Shown: piece after piece, positions 51,247-60,135 of the stretch
Numbering within the stretch: position 1 is the stretch's first letter
How the letters are laid out: the number at the start of each line of letters is the position of its first letter
Assembly (NCBI RefSeq): GCF_000254135.1
Contig: NZ_AINS01000011.1
Span: forward strand, 1 to 64,000
From: Campylobacter coli LMG 9860
Lineage (GTDB): Bacteria; Campylobacterota; Campylobacteria; Campylobacterales; Campylobacteraceae
DNA: 64,000 nt
Direction of reading: 5' to 3'
Position numbers and translations under genes: made by a program
The notes under the pieces: generated by a model
Databases searched by the model: none
What the model was told of the DNA's origin: nothing
What the model saw: only the letters and a program-made list of their open reading frames with translations

Positions 51247-52344
51247 ATGAATGCAAAAGAATTTTTAATCGAACTTTTAAAATTTAAATCTGTTACGCCA
51301 AATGATGATGGAGCTTTAAATTTCATCGCTATGGAACTGAGTGATTTTGAAGCTTTTTTTATAGAAAAAAAAGGCATTAAAAACCTTTTACTCACTAAAA
51401 AATTTAAAGATGAAGGCGAGCATTTAGCTTTTGGTGGGCATGTAGATGTCGTTCCTGCGGGTGAGGGTTGGAAAAATGATCCTTTTGAGCCTTTGGAGGA
51501 AGAAGGCTTTATCTATGCAAGGGGTGCTCAAGATATGAAAAGCGGAGTAGCAGCCTTTGTGGATGCGGTAAAGAATGCGGATTTTAAAGGAGCAAGACTG
51601 AGTCTTATTTTAACAAGTGATGAAGAAGGCGAAGCTATATATGGAACTAAGGCTGTTTTAGAATGGATGCAAGAAAGAGATATGCTACCTGATTATGCTG
51701 TGGTTGCTGAACCTACTTGCGTAAAAAAAATGGGCGATAGTATCAAAATAGGGCGTCGTGGTTCTATCAATGGTAAGCTTTTGATACGCGGAAAACAAGG
51801 ACATGCGGCTTACCCTGAAAAATGTATCAATCCTGTGCATGATTTCGCACCGGTTTTAAAACTTTTAGCGGGTTTTGATCTTGATCCAGGTAGTGCTGAA
51901 TTTAGTCCTTCAAAAATCGTTATAACTGATATTCGTGGAGGTATGGGGGTATGTAATGTAACGCCAAATGATTTAAAACTTATGTTTAATGTTCGCAATT
52001 CTCCTGATACAAATTTAGAAGATGTAAGAGCTTATGTGGAAAAAATTTGCCACGGCTTAAATTATGAGCTAGAATTAACGCAATCAAGCGAACCTTTTTT
52101 AACAAGCATTGACAATAAAATCGTACAAAAGATGAATGAAAGCGTGCAAAAAATCACTCATGAAGTGCCAGAGCTTAATACCAAAGGCGGTACAAGTGAT
52201 GCAAGGTATTTTGCAAAATACGGTGTAAAGGTAGTAGAATTTGGGGTTTGTAATGATAGAATTCACGCTATTGATGAAAGGGTAAGTATAGAAGAATTTG
52301 AAAAACTTTGTCTTGTTTTTAAAGACTTGATAGAAAATTTTTAA
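51247..52344 (+). CDS. dapE: Succinyl-diaminopimelate desuccinylase
   Basis: Zinc peptidase-family enzyme that makes LL-diaminopimelate for lysine and peptidoglycan. Metal ligands are visible in [11 protein letters not shown] (His, Asp), [10 protein letters not shown] (Asp) and [11 protein letters not shown] (Glu-Glu). The C-terminal [15 protein letters not shown] is also typical. Its 365 residues are normal. Nine bases separate it from the second R-M operon, where a thiS gene would directly follow in strains without the insertion. Confidence 0.95.
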   Translation: MNAKEFLIELLKFKSVTPNDDGALNFIAMELSDFEAFFIEKKGIKNLLLTKKFKDEGEHLAFGGHVDVVPAGEGWKNDPFEPLEEEGFIYARGAQDMKSGVAAFVDAVKNADFKGARLSLILTSDEEGEAIYGTKAVLEWMQERDMLPDYAVVAEPTCVKKMGDSIKIGRRGSINGKLLIRGKQGHAAYPEKCINPVHDFAPVLKLLAGFDLDPGSAEFSPSKIVITDIRGGMGVCNVTPNDLKLMFNVRNSPDTNLEDVRAYVEKICHGLNYELELTQSSEPFLTSIDNKIVQKMNESVQKITHEVPELNTKGGTSDARYFAKYGVKVVEFGVCNDRIHAIDERVSIEEFEKLCLVFKDLIENF

Positions 52345-52353
52345 AGGTTTAGA

Positions 52354-54417
52354 ATGATTGAGGAAATTTTAAAAGATAGTGATTATAAGCTAGATCTATT
52401 TAGTAAAAAAGCTATTGCTGAATTGGAAACTAAAATTATAGCTAAAACAAACAAAAATAACCAAATTATATACTATACTAATTGCCTTATCCGCGATAAA
52501 GAAATTAAACTTACGCCAGAAGAAATTGTGCGTCAGCTTTATATCGATAAGCTTTTAAATGAATATAACTATCCTAAAGATATGATAAAAGTTGAATTTG
52601 GTGTGCATTTTGGACGCGAAGTAAAAAGGGCTGATATTGTGATAATGGATAAAATCCAAATCACAGTCCCATACATCATTATAGAAGTAAAAAAGCCAAA
52701 GTTGAAAGATGGCAAAGAACAATTAAAAAGTTATTGTAATGCTACAGGTGCAACTATGGCTGTGTGGTGTAATGGTAAAGAAATTAGCTATTATCATAGA
52801 AAAGATCCAAATTATTTTGAATCTATTCCAAATATTCCTGCATCAAACCAGACATTACCGGATCTGTTGAAAGTAAAATTTACCTTTGATGATTTGATTA
52901 AAGAAGATATTTTAAAAAGTCAAAAGCGAAGTTTAAAGAATTTAGTTACAGAAATGGAAGATGAGGTGTTGGCAAATGCTGGAGTTGATGTATTTGAAGA
53001 ATGTTTTAAGCTTATATTTATAAAACTTTTTGATGAGCTAGAGGGTGCAAGAGATAGAACAAAGAGCTTAGAGTTTAGAAATTATGGAGAGTCTGATTCT
53101 GAACTTAAGCAAAAAATAGAAAAACTCTTTGATAAAGCAAAGAAAAAATGGGAAGGTGTATTTAATAATGATGAGAAAATTAAACTTTCTCCTTCGCACC
53201 TAAGTGTATGTGTATCATCATTGCAAAATGTAAAGTTATTTAACTCAAATTTAGAAGTGATTGATGATGCTTTTGAATATCTAGTGAATAAATCCTCAAA
53301 AGGTGAAAAAGGGCAATATTTTACTCCGCGTTATGTAATAGATATGTGTGTAAAAATGCTAAATCCCAAAAAAGATGAAAGTATGATAGATACTGCAAGT
53401 GGAAGTTGTGGATTTCCGATACATACTTGTTTTTATGTGTGGCGTTCAATTTATAAAGAAAGAGGCATAGAAGCAAGTCATCTCTTTACAGCCCAAGAAA
53501 AGATTTCTGAGTGTCAAGATTATGTAAAAGAAAAAGTGTTTGGTATAGATTTTGATGAAAAGAGTGTGCGCGTATCAAAAATGCTTAATCTAATTGCAGG
53601 TGATGGGCATACAAATGTTTTGTATTTAAATTCCATTGACTTTGATAGATGGGATGAGTGGGTAAAAGATGATGAAGATTGGCAAGATGTGTATTTTGAA
53701 GGTTTTAAACGCTTAAAAAATTTAAGAGTAACTAAAAATCAAAATAGGGATTTTAATTTTGATGTTTTAATGGCAAATCCGCCTTTTGCAGGAGATATAA
53801 AAGAGAGTAGAATTTTAGCTAGATATGAGCTAGGCAAAAAAGAAAATGGCAAACCTCAAAGTAAGGTAGGAAGAGATATTTTATTTATTGAACGAAATTT
53901 AGATATGTTAAAGCCTGGTGGTAGAATGGCTATTGTATTGCCACAAGGGCGTTTTAATAATTCAAGCGATAAATATATAAGAGAATTTATCGCACAAAAA
54001 GCTAGAATCTTAGCGGTTGTAGGACTTCATGGAAATGTCTTTAAACCACACACGGGGACAAAAACAAGTGTTTTATTTTTACAAAAATGGGATGATAAAT
54101 TATGTCCAAAGTGTGAGGACTATAATATCTTCTTTGCTACTATGAATGAGCCTAGTAAAGATAATTCAGGCGAAAAGATTTATTACCCACTTTTAGATTC
54201 TCATGATCATTTAGTAGTAAAACATGATTTATTTCATCCGCATTTAGAAGGAGATGAGCCTATAAAACAAAAAGATGAAAGCCAAGAAGAGTTTGACAAA
54301 AGAATACAAGAATATAGATTAAATGTAGAAAAATATAAAGACTTGCAAAAAGATGGCGTAGCTGAAGCTTTTATTGAATTTGCAAAAGCAGAAAATTTGA
54401 GTTTTTGGAAAGAATAA
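52354..54417 (+). CDS. Fused restriction nuclease-N6-adenine methyltransferase, BcgI-A/HsdM-like
   Basis: A 687-residue protein with an N-terminal type I HsdR_N-like nuclease (ADIVIMDK near 92, IIEVKKPK near 110) and an HsdM-type methylase with TASGSCGF (about 346) and catalytic NPPF (about 473). It lacks recognition domains of its own; a separate S gene lies 1.4 kb downstream in the same operon. Nuclease plus methylase in one chain with a free S subunit is the plan of BcgI-type IIB enzymes, which cut on both sides of a split target. A CPKC pair is near residue 585. There is no helicase domain, so it is not a classical HsdR. Confidence 0.88.
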   Translation: MIEEILKDSDYKLDLFSKKAIAELETKIIAKTNKNNQIIYYTNCLIRDKEIKLTPEEIVRQLYIDKLLNEYNYPKDMIKVEFGVHFGREVKRADIVIMDKIQITVPYIIIEVKKPKLKDGKEQLKSYCNATGATMAVWCNGKEISYYHRKDPNYFESIPNIPASNQTLPDLLKVKFTFDDLIKEDILKSQKRSLKNLVTEMEDEVLANAGVDVFEECFKLIFIKLFDELEGARDRTKSLEFRNYGESDSELKQKIEKLFDKAKKKWEGVFNNDEKIKLSPSHLSVCVSSLQNVKLFNSNLEVIDDAFEYLVNKSSKGEKGQYFTPRYVIDMCVKMLNPKKDESMIDTASGSCGFPIHTCFYVWRSIYKERGIEASHLFTAQEKISECQDYVKEKVFGIDFDEKSVRVSKMLNLIAGDGHTNVLYLNSIDFDRWDEWVKDDEDWQDVYFEGFKRLKNLRVTKNQNRDFNFDVLMANPPFAGDIKESRILARYELGKKENGKPQSKVGRDILFIERNLDMLKPGGRMAIVLPQGRFNNSSDKYIREFIAQKARILAVVGLHGNVFKPHTGTKTSVLFLQKWDDKLCPKCEDYNIFFATMNEPSKDNSGEKIYYPLLDSHDHLVVKHDLFHPHLEGDEPIKQKDESQEEFDKRIQEYRLNVEKYKDLQKDGVAEAFIEFAKAENLSFWKE

Positions 54418-54421
54418 GTGA

Positions 54422-55147
54422 ATGGATAATATGAAAGAATTTAAAATTTTTTGCGATGAAAGCAATCATTTATTTTACAAAGATAATCCAACTTTGTGTT
54501 CAAGGGTTATGGTATTAGGAGCGCTTAAAGTTCCATCATCTGAAATTATTAAAATTAATAAAACAATTAAATATTTAAAGCATAAATATAAATATAATAA
54601 AGAAATTAAATGGACAAAACTAAATTTAAGTCAAAAAGGTTTTTATGATGAATTATTAGAATTCTTTTTTTCTTCTGTATATATGTGGTTTAAAGCTGTA
54701 TTAATTCCAAATAAAACCATTCTACAACATGATATTTACAATCAAGGAGATCATGATTTATTTTATTATAAAATGTATTATCAAGCATTGCATAATTTAA
54801 TAGATATTGATACAAAAATAAAAATATATCTTGATTATAAAGATACGAAGAGTGGAGATAAAATAAAAGGATTGGAAAAAGTTTTGTTTAATAAATTTAA
54901 ACAATCAGTAAATATAAAAATTTTTACAATTCAATCACATGAATCAAATATTGTTCAACTTGTGGATTTGTTAATAGGTGCTATTTCATACAAAGCAAGA
55001 AATGATATAGAGCATGTAAGCGAAATAAAAAATTATATTATAAATAAAATTGAAACATTGGCAAATATTGAATTGGATGCAGGAACGCCACCTTGGGAAA
55101 ATAAATTTAATATTTTTAGGATTCAATTGAGTAAAGGTGAACAATAA
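54422..55147 (+). CDS. DUF3800-family protein
   Basis: A 241-residue protein with the DUF3800 plan: IFCDESN at the start, EIKWTKL near 58, IYLDYKDTKSGDKI near 137 and QSHESNIVQLVDLLIGAISYK near 180. The conserved acidic residues suggest an RNase H-like nuclease fold, but activity in the family is not settled. It begins four bases after the R-M gene and shares one base with the next gene, so it is embedded in the R-M operon. Base composition is visibly more AT-rich than in the flanking thiamine genes. Confidence 0.8.
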   Translation: MDNMKEFKIFCDESNHLFYKDNPTLCSRVMVLGALKVPSSEIIKINKTIKYLKHKYKYNKEIKWTKLNLSQKGFYDELLEFFFSSVYMWFKAVLIPNKTILQHDIYNQGDHDLFYYKMYYQALHNLIDIDTKIKIYLDYKDTKSGDKIKGLEKVLFNKFKQSVNIKIFTIQSHESNIVQLVDLLIGAISYKARNDIEHVSEIKNYIINKIETLANIELDAGTPPWENKFNIFRIQLSKGEQ

Positions 55148-55650
55148 TGTATCACCTCTTGGATTTTAGCACTTGTAAATGTGAAAATGAAAAATTTGAC
55201 TTAGCTTATAAAATTTTCAAACAAGACTTTATTGAGGTTCCATTGTATTTAGCAGGTTGTATTTATATAGATCCGCAATCACATAAGAAGCATAAGGGGA
55301 AAGAAAAGATATTTTGGCATATCACAACACGAGAAAACAAACAAAATAAAACAAGGGAGTTTGATAGCCAAAGAGCTTGCAGAATAAATTGGATTAAACA
55401 AATTATTATCAATCATACTCATCCCGAAATTAAAGCTTTTTATTATAAAGAGAAACGAGCAATCCGTTTTTATTTGTGGTTACATAACCATAATTTTATA
55501 GTTATTTTACAAAAGCTAGGCAGAAGTAGTTCATTTTTAGTGACAAGTTTCTACATAGATAAAGGATATAATAAAAATATTTATGAAAAAAGATATAGAA
55601 ATTATATAAACGGAAATGATATAGAGCTAAAGAATTGCGAATGGTTTTAG
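55147..55650 (+). CDS. Unknown small protein, possible BECR-fold RNase
   Basis: A 167-residue soluble protein. The N-terminal half holds CIYIDPQSHKKHKGKEKIFW. The second half has RACRINWIKQIIINHTHPEI, IRFYLWLHNHNFIVILQK and SSFLVTSFYIDKGYNK followed by a basic KRYRNY. The order of a conserved Arg-rich helix, an extended sheet and the LVTxxY-type strand resembles phage-associated Barnase/EndoU/ColicinE5/RelE-like nucleases, by my pattern reading only. It is translationally coupled to the DUF3800 gene. It may be a toxin or an auxiliary nuclease of the R-M operon. Confidence 0.65.
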   Translation: MYHLLDFSTCKCENEKFDLAYKIFKQDFIEVPLYLAGCIYIDPQSHKKHKGKEKIFWHITTRENKQNKTREFDSQRACRINWIKQIIINHTHPEIKAFYYKEKRAIRFYLWLHNHNFIVILQKLGRSSSFLVTSFYIDKGYNKNIYEKRYRNYINGNDIELKNCEWF

Positions 55651-55658
55651 GGGTTTGG

Positions 55659-55727
55659 TGCAGATTTAGGCATCTGCAAGAAGCATAAAAGCTAGCCATC
55701 TCTTTCTACCACCGGTAGTTGAGCTTT
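55659..55727 (+). other. Structured spacer with two stem-loops before the S gene
   Basis: TGCAGAT (55659-55665) pairs with 55672-55678. A second structure has AAAGCT (55688-55693) pairing with 55722-55727 and, within it, CTACC (55706-55710) pairing with GGTAG (55714-55718). It lies in the 126-base gap between the small gene and the S gene and could be a small RNA, a processing or termination site, or a worn IS200/IS605-type right end. The S gene has AAGGAA as ribosome site. Confidence 0.5.
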
Positions 55728-55776
55728 ATAATTATAAATATTTTTTACTTAGATTGAAATAAAAAAAAGGAATAAA

Positions 55777-57219
55777 ATGAATCTAAACCAAACTTTGCAG
55801 GAAAAATATCCACATTTAGAAGTAAGTGTATTAAAGCTTAGTGAAGTGAAAAAAAATATAGATTTTCGCATAGATGATAGTTTTTGGACAATGAAGCTTA
55901 TCTATAACAATAAGTTGAACTATAAAAAAATAGGAGAATGTTTATTAAAATCTCAATATGGTATTTCAATAAATATGAATGAAGGGGGCGATGGTATCCC
56001 TATTTATAGAATGAATGACATTGATAATATGCTTTGTAATTTTGAAGTCAAAAAATATGCTTTAATTGATAAAAATGAATTGCAAACTTTTAGGTTAAAT
56101 TATGGAGATGTTTTGTTTAATAGAACAAATTCCTATGAGTTTGTGGGCAGAACAGGAATTTTTTATAACAATAGAGAAAACTTTGTTTTTGCTTCATATT
56201 TAGTAAGGCTTGTTTGCAATAAGGAAATTCTGTTGCCAGAGTATCTTACAGTTTTTTTAAATACGCATATTGGTAAAAAAGAGATAAGAAGAAGGGCTAG
56301 ACCATCAATTAATCAAACAAATGTAAATCCTGAAGAATTAAAAGAAATTAAAATTCCCATTTTCCCTATGGAATTTCAGTTAGAAATTCAAAATTTGGTA
56401 AAAGATTCTCATAAGGCATTAGAAGAAAGTAAGGAGTTATATAAAAAAGCAGAGGAAACTTTATACCTTGAGTTAGGACTTGATCCAAAGAATCCATTGC
56501 AAAGTTTGCTAGATTCTAAAACAAATAATCCTACAAAATCACTCAATATCTCTATACACACATTAAAAGAATCTTTTCTAAAAACAGGAAGATTGGATTC
56601 TGAATATTATCAAAGTAAATATGAAGACATAGAAAAGATGATTAGAAGTTATAAAGATGGCTTTTGTAATTTAAAAGATTTGGTTAATGATATTTCAAGT
56701 GGTTTTGCATTTTCAAGTGATGACTACCAAGATGTTGGAGAGCTTGTATTAATTAGGATTAATAATATAAAAAATGCTACGCTAGATTTAAGCAATGTTA
56801 TCTATCTTAAAAATGAAGCTTATAATTTAAGCCCTAAAGATAAAATAAAAAAAGGTGATATTTTAATTTCTATGTCTGGTAGCATTGGTTTGTCTTGTGT
56901 GGTTAGAGATGATATATCAGCTATGGTTAATCAAAGGATTTTAAAAATTTCGATTAAAAATTTTAATAGTGATGTTTTGGTATTGCTTTTAAATTCTTTT
57001 ATTTGTAAAATGCAATTTGAGAGAATTGGTACAGGTGGGGTTCAAACAAATCTTTCTTCAATAGATATGCAAAATATCCTTATCCCTAAAATAGATTCTA
57101 CAACTCAAGAAAAAATTGCAAAATATATACAAGAAAGCTTTAATTTAAGGAAAAAATCTAAACAATTATTAGATAATGCAAAAATTAAAGTAGAAGAGCA
57201 AATACAAGGAAAAATATGA
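55777..57219 (+). CDS. Specificity subunit (HsdS-like) of the second R-M system
   Basis: A 480-residue S subunit with two target-recognition domains. The first (about 20-205) ends in EIKIPIFPMEFQLEIQNLV and a helical spacer (205-240). The second (about 270-450) has FCNLKDLVNDISSGFAF and ends in QNILIPKIDSTTQEKIAKYI followed by a coiled helix. It should direct the nuclease-methylase at 52354. No poly-G tract is present. Its stop overlaps the thiS start (ATGA), so thiamine genes follow without a gap. Confidence 0.88.
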   Translation: MNLNQTLQEKYPHLEVSVLKLSEVKKNIDFRIDDSFWTMKLIYNNKLNYKKIGECLLKSQYGISINMNEGGDGIPIYRMNDIDNMLCNFEVKKYALIDKNELQTFRLNYGDVLFNRTNSYEFVGRTGIFYNNRENFVFASYLVRLVCNKEILLPEYLTVFLNTHIGKKEIRRRARPSINQTNVNPEELKEIKIPIFPMEFQLEIQNLVKDSHKALEESKELYKKAEETLYLELGLDPKNPLQSLLDSKTNNPTKSLNISIHTLKESFLKTGRLDSEYYQSKYEDIEKMIRSYKDGFCNLKDLVNDISSGFAFSSDDYQDVGELVLIRINNIKNATLDLSNVIYLKNEAYNLSPKDKIKKGDILISMSGSIGLSCVVRDDISAMVNQRILKISIKNFNSDVLVLLLNSFICKMQFERIGTGGVQTNLSSIDMQNILIPKIDSTTQEKIAKYIQESFNLRKKSKQLLDNAKIKVEEQIQGKI

Positions 57220-57407
57220 TTATCAATGGACAAAAGCTTGAGTTAAAAGAGCTTAAATTTATGGATTTTATCAAAGAAAAGGGTTTTAAAATCGAACTTA
57301 TCGCCTTAGAATTAAATGGAGAGATTATACCTAAGAGCGAATTTGAAAATTTGATCTTAAAAGAAAACGATAAAGCTGAAATTGTAAGTTTTGTAGGAGG
57401 TGGATGA
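57216..57407 (+). CDS. thiS: Sulfur carrier protein ThiS
   Basis: A 63-residue ubiquitin-like carrier whose C-terminus (FVGGG) is adenylated and thiocarboxylated to give sulfur to the thiazole. The start MIINGQKLEL and LIALELNGEIIPKSEF are typical. It starts inside the S gene stop and overlaps thiF, so its translation may depend on the upstream gene. Confidence 0.92.
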   Translation: MIINGQKLELKELKFMDFIKEKGFKIELIALELNGEIIPKSEFENLILKENDKAEIVSFVGGG

Positions 57408-58207
57408 TGAGAGTAAAATTCAATGGCAAAGAACTTGATACAGACTTTAAAACAAGTTTGGAATTTTTTGAAAATATCAGCAAAAATGAAAATGATGTAT
57501 GGATTATCAATGGTTTTGCAACGAAAGAAAATATAAAAATTCACGAAAACGATGAGCTTTTTTGTATAGAAAGAAATGCCCTACCTCCAAAAGATGCCTT
57601 AGATGCGATGATGAGAGCAAGACATACGCCAAAACTTCACGATAAGCTTAAAATTTCGAGCGTAGCGGTTTGTGGTTTAGGTGGGCTTGGCTCACATATA
57701 GCGATAAATTTAGCAAGAAGCGGTGTGGGGTATTTAAAGCTGATTGATTTTGATGTGGTTGAACCTAGCAATCTTAACCGCCAAGCTTACCGCGTAAGTG
57801 ATTTGGGGAAATTTAAAACCGAAGCTTTAAAAGAGCAAATCAGTGAAATAAATCCTTATATCAAAACTGAAATTTGCACTTTAAAAATCGATGAAGAGAA
57901 TTTGCCTGATTTATTTAAAGGTATAGATATAGTCTGTGAGGCTTTTGATGGCGCGCTTGCAAAGGCTATGATAGCACAAAATTTTCATAGATTTTATAAA
58001 GACACTACTTTAATCTGTGCTTCAGGGCTTGCAGGATATGGCGATAGCAATAGTATACAAACAAGAAAAATTGCTAAAAATTTCTATGTGTGTGGGGATT
58101 TGGTAAATGGTGCTAAAGTAGGAAATGGGCTTATGGCACCGCGTGTAAATATTTGCGCTGGACATCAAAGCAATCTTGTCTTAGAGCTTTTGGCAAATAA
58201 GGAGTAA
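57407..58207 (+). CDS. thiF: ThiS adenylyltransferase ThiF
   Basis: Activates the ThiS C-terminus with ATP. About 65 N-terminal residues form a ThiS-like extra domain, followed by the nucleotide-binding CGLGGLGSHIAINLARSG and DFDVVEPSNLNRQAYR. ATG 57407 is preferred because GGAGG lies six bases upstream; ATG 57404 is three bases from it. The Cys pairs of zinc-binding ThiF are not obvious, as in the shorter Clostridium/Campylobacter type. Confidence 0.92.
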   Translation: MRVKFNGKELDTDFKTSLEFFENISKNENDVWIINGFATKENIKIHENDELFCIERNALPPKDALDAMMRARHTPKLHDKLKISSVAVCGLGGLGSHIAINLARSGVGYLKLIDFDVVEPSNLNRQAYRVSDLGKFKTEALKEQISEINPYIKTEICTLKIDEENLPDLFKGIDIVCEAFDGALAKAMIAQNFHRFYKDTTLICASGLAGYGDSNSIQTRKIAKNFYVCGDLVNGAKVGNGLMAPRVNICAGHQSNLVLELLANKE

Positions 58208-58210
58208 AAA

Positions 58211-58987
58211 ATGCAAGAAAATTTAAAAAATGATAGCTTAAAAATAGGAAAATATGAATTTAAATCAAGATTTATTTTAGGATCAGGAAAGTATTCTTTA
58301 GAGCTTATAAAATCAGCCATAGAAGAAGCTAAAGCACAGATCATCACTCTAGCCTTACGCCGTGCAAATACAGGAGAGATTGCTAATATACTTGATTATA
58401 TCCCTAAAAATATAACCCTCTTGCCTAATACTTCAGGAGCTAGAAATGCTGATGAAGCTTTGCGTATCGCAAGACTTTCTAGAGAGCTTGGCTGTGGAGA
58501 GCTTATAAAGATAGAGGTTATAGGCGATAGTAAGTATTTGTTGCCCGATAATTATGAAACCATTAAGGCTTGTGAACTTTTAGTAAAAGAGGGTTTTACA
58601 CCCTTACCTTATATGCATGCTGATCTTTATGCAGCTAGAGCTATGCGTGATGCAGGGGCTGCAGCTATCATGCCTTTAGCAGCACCTATTGGGAGCAATA
58701 AAGGCTTGTGTGCTAAGGAATTTATACAAATTTTACTTAATGAGATCGATTTGCCTATCATTGTAGATGCAGGTATTGGAACTCCTGCACAAGCGTGCGA
58801 GGCTATGCAAATGGGAGTAAGTGCAGTGATGGCAAATACAGCTATAGCTGAAGCAAAGGATATCGCTTTGATGGCAAAAGCATTTTCCTTGGCTATACAG
58901 GCTGGAAGAGCGGGTTATCTAGCAGGTTTAGCAAGCGTGAGCGAGGCTAAGGCTAGTTCTCCATTAACAGGCTTTTTAAGGGATTGA
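58211..58987 (+). CDS. thiG: Thiazole synthase ThiG
   Basis: Builds the thiazole phosphate from deoxyxylulose phosphate, dehydroglycine and ThiS thiocarboxylate. Conserved segments are KSRFILGSGKYS, ALRRAN, LLPNTSGARNADEALRIARL, IKIEVIGD (with the Schiff-base Lys) and IVDAGIGTPAQACEAMQMG. The 258 residues are normal. It is between thiF and thiH with a three-base gap and close spacing. Confidence 0.96.
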   Translation: MQENLKNDSLKIGKYEFKSRFILGSGKYSLELIKSAIEEAKAQIITLALRRANTGEIANILDYIPKNITLLPNTSGARNADEALRIARLSRELGCGELIKIEVIGDSKYLLPDNYETIKACELLVKEGFTPLPYMHADLYAARAMRDAGAAAIMPLAAPIGSNKGLCAKEFIQILLNEIDLPIIVDAGIGTPAQACEAMQMGVSAVMANTAIAEAKDIALMAKAFSLAIQAGRAGYLAGLASVSEAKASSPLTGFLRD

Positions 58988-58989
58988 TT

Positions 58990-60135
58990 ATGCAAGATTA
59001 TATGCAGTATTTACCCCATATGCAAGAGTTAAAGAGTGATATTTTATCTAAGGTTTTGGATGAAATTCAAAATTATGATGAAACAAAATACAGTACTAAA
59101 GAAGTGCAAGAGGCTTTAAATGCTACACATTTGAGTATTGAGAATTTAAAAGCTTTGCTTTCAAGTGCAGCTGAAGATTTTATAGAAGAATTAGCTTTTA
59201 AGTCGGCTAAAACCAAGCAAAAATATTTTGGAAATTCTATCTCGCTTTTTACTCCACTTTACTTGTCAAATTATTGTAATTCTAAATGCGTTTATTGCGG
59301 TTTTCAAAAAGGAAATAAAATCGCAAGAGCTAAGCTTAGCGAAGATGAAATTCATGAAGAAATGCAAGCTATTGCTAAAACAGGTTTACAAGAAATTCTA
59401 ATGCTAACAGGTGAAGGAAGGGAGTTTGCAAGCGTAGAATACATCGCAAAGGCTTGCAAGATAGCTAGAGAGTATTTTAAGGTTGTAGGTGTTGAAATTT
59501 ATCCTATGAATGAGGATGAGTATAAAATTTTGCATGAAAATGGCTGTGATTATGTAACCATTTTTCAAGAAACTTACAATCCTTTAAAGTATTCTAAAAT
59601 TCATTTAGGGGGTGAAAAGCGTATTTTTCCTTATCGTTTTAATGGGCAAGAAAGAGCCTTAAGAGCGGGTATGCGTGGAGTGGCTTTTGGGGCACTTTTA
59701 GGCATAGATGATTTTAGAAAAGACGCGCTTGCTACGGCACTTCATGCGCATTTTTTACAACAAGCTTATCCGCATGCTGAAATTTCTATTTCAGTACCTC
59801 GTTTAAGACCTATTATCAATAATGCTAAAATTCACCCTAAAGATGTAAGCGAAAAACGCCTCTTGCAAGTACTTTGTGCTTATAGACTTTTTTTACCTTT
59901 TGCAGGTATTACTATATCAAGTCGTGAAAGAGTAGGATTTAGAGATGAGGTTGTAAAACTTGGAGCGACAAAAATGAGCGCAGGAGTAAGCGTGGGTATA
60001 GGAGAGCATAAGGGCGAGAAAAAAGGTGATGGACAATTTGAAATTTCAGATGAACGAGGCGTGGATGAAATTTTAGCTATGCTTAAAAACTCAAATTTGC
60101 AAGCTGTGATGAGCGATAGTATCTATGTGGGATAA
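58990..60135 (+). CDS. thiH: Tyrosine lyase ThiH (radical SAM)
   Basis: Cleaves tyrosine to dehydroglycine for the thiazole, using S-adenosylmethionine and a 4Fe-4S cluster held by CNSKCVYC (Cys near 96, 100 and 103). Other family motifs are LMLTGEGRE, VGVEIYPMNEDEY, TIFQETYNP and SVGIGEH. The start at ATG 58990 has AAGGGA eight bases upstream. It overlaps the following gene by 11 bases. Confidence 0.96.
   Translation: MQDYMQYLPHMQELKSDILSKVLDEIQNYDETKYSTKEVQEALNATHLSIENLKALLSSAAEDFIEELAFKSAKTKQKYFGNSISLFTPLYLSNYCNSKCVYCGFQKGNKIARAKLSEDEIHEEMQAIAKTGLQEILMLTGEGREFASVEYIAKACKIAREYFKVVGVEIYPMNEDEYKILHENGCDYVTIFQETYNPLKYSKIHLGGEKRIFPYRFNGQERALRAGMRGVAFGALLGIDDFRKDALATALHAHFLQQAYPHAEISISVPRLRPIINNAKIHPKDVSEKRLLQVLCAYRLFLPFAGITISSRERVGFRDEVVKLGATKMSAGVSVGIGEHKGEKKGDGQFEISDERGVDEILAMLKNSNLQAVMSDSIYVG

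Noticed and set aside
52354-54417. Classical type I HsdM with a separate HsdR
   Set aside because: A nuclease domain is present in the same chain and no helicase-type HsdR gene is in the window; the BcgI-like plan fits better.
57100-57216. TPP riboswitch before thiS
   Set aside because: The region is coding for the S subunit and I see none of the conserved riboswitch segments; the spacer before thiD is also absent because genes overlap.
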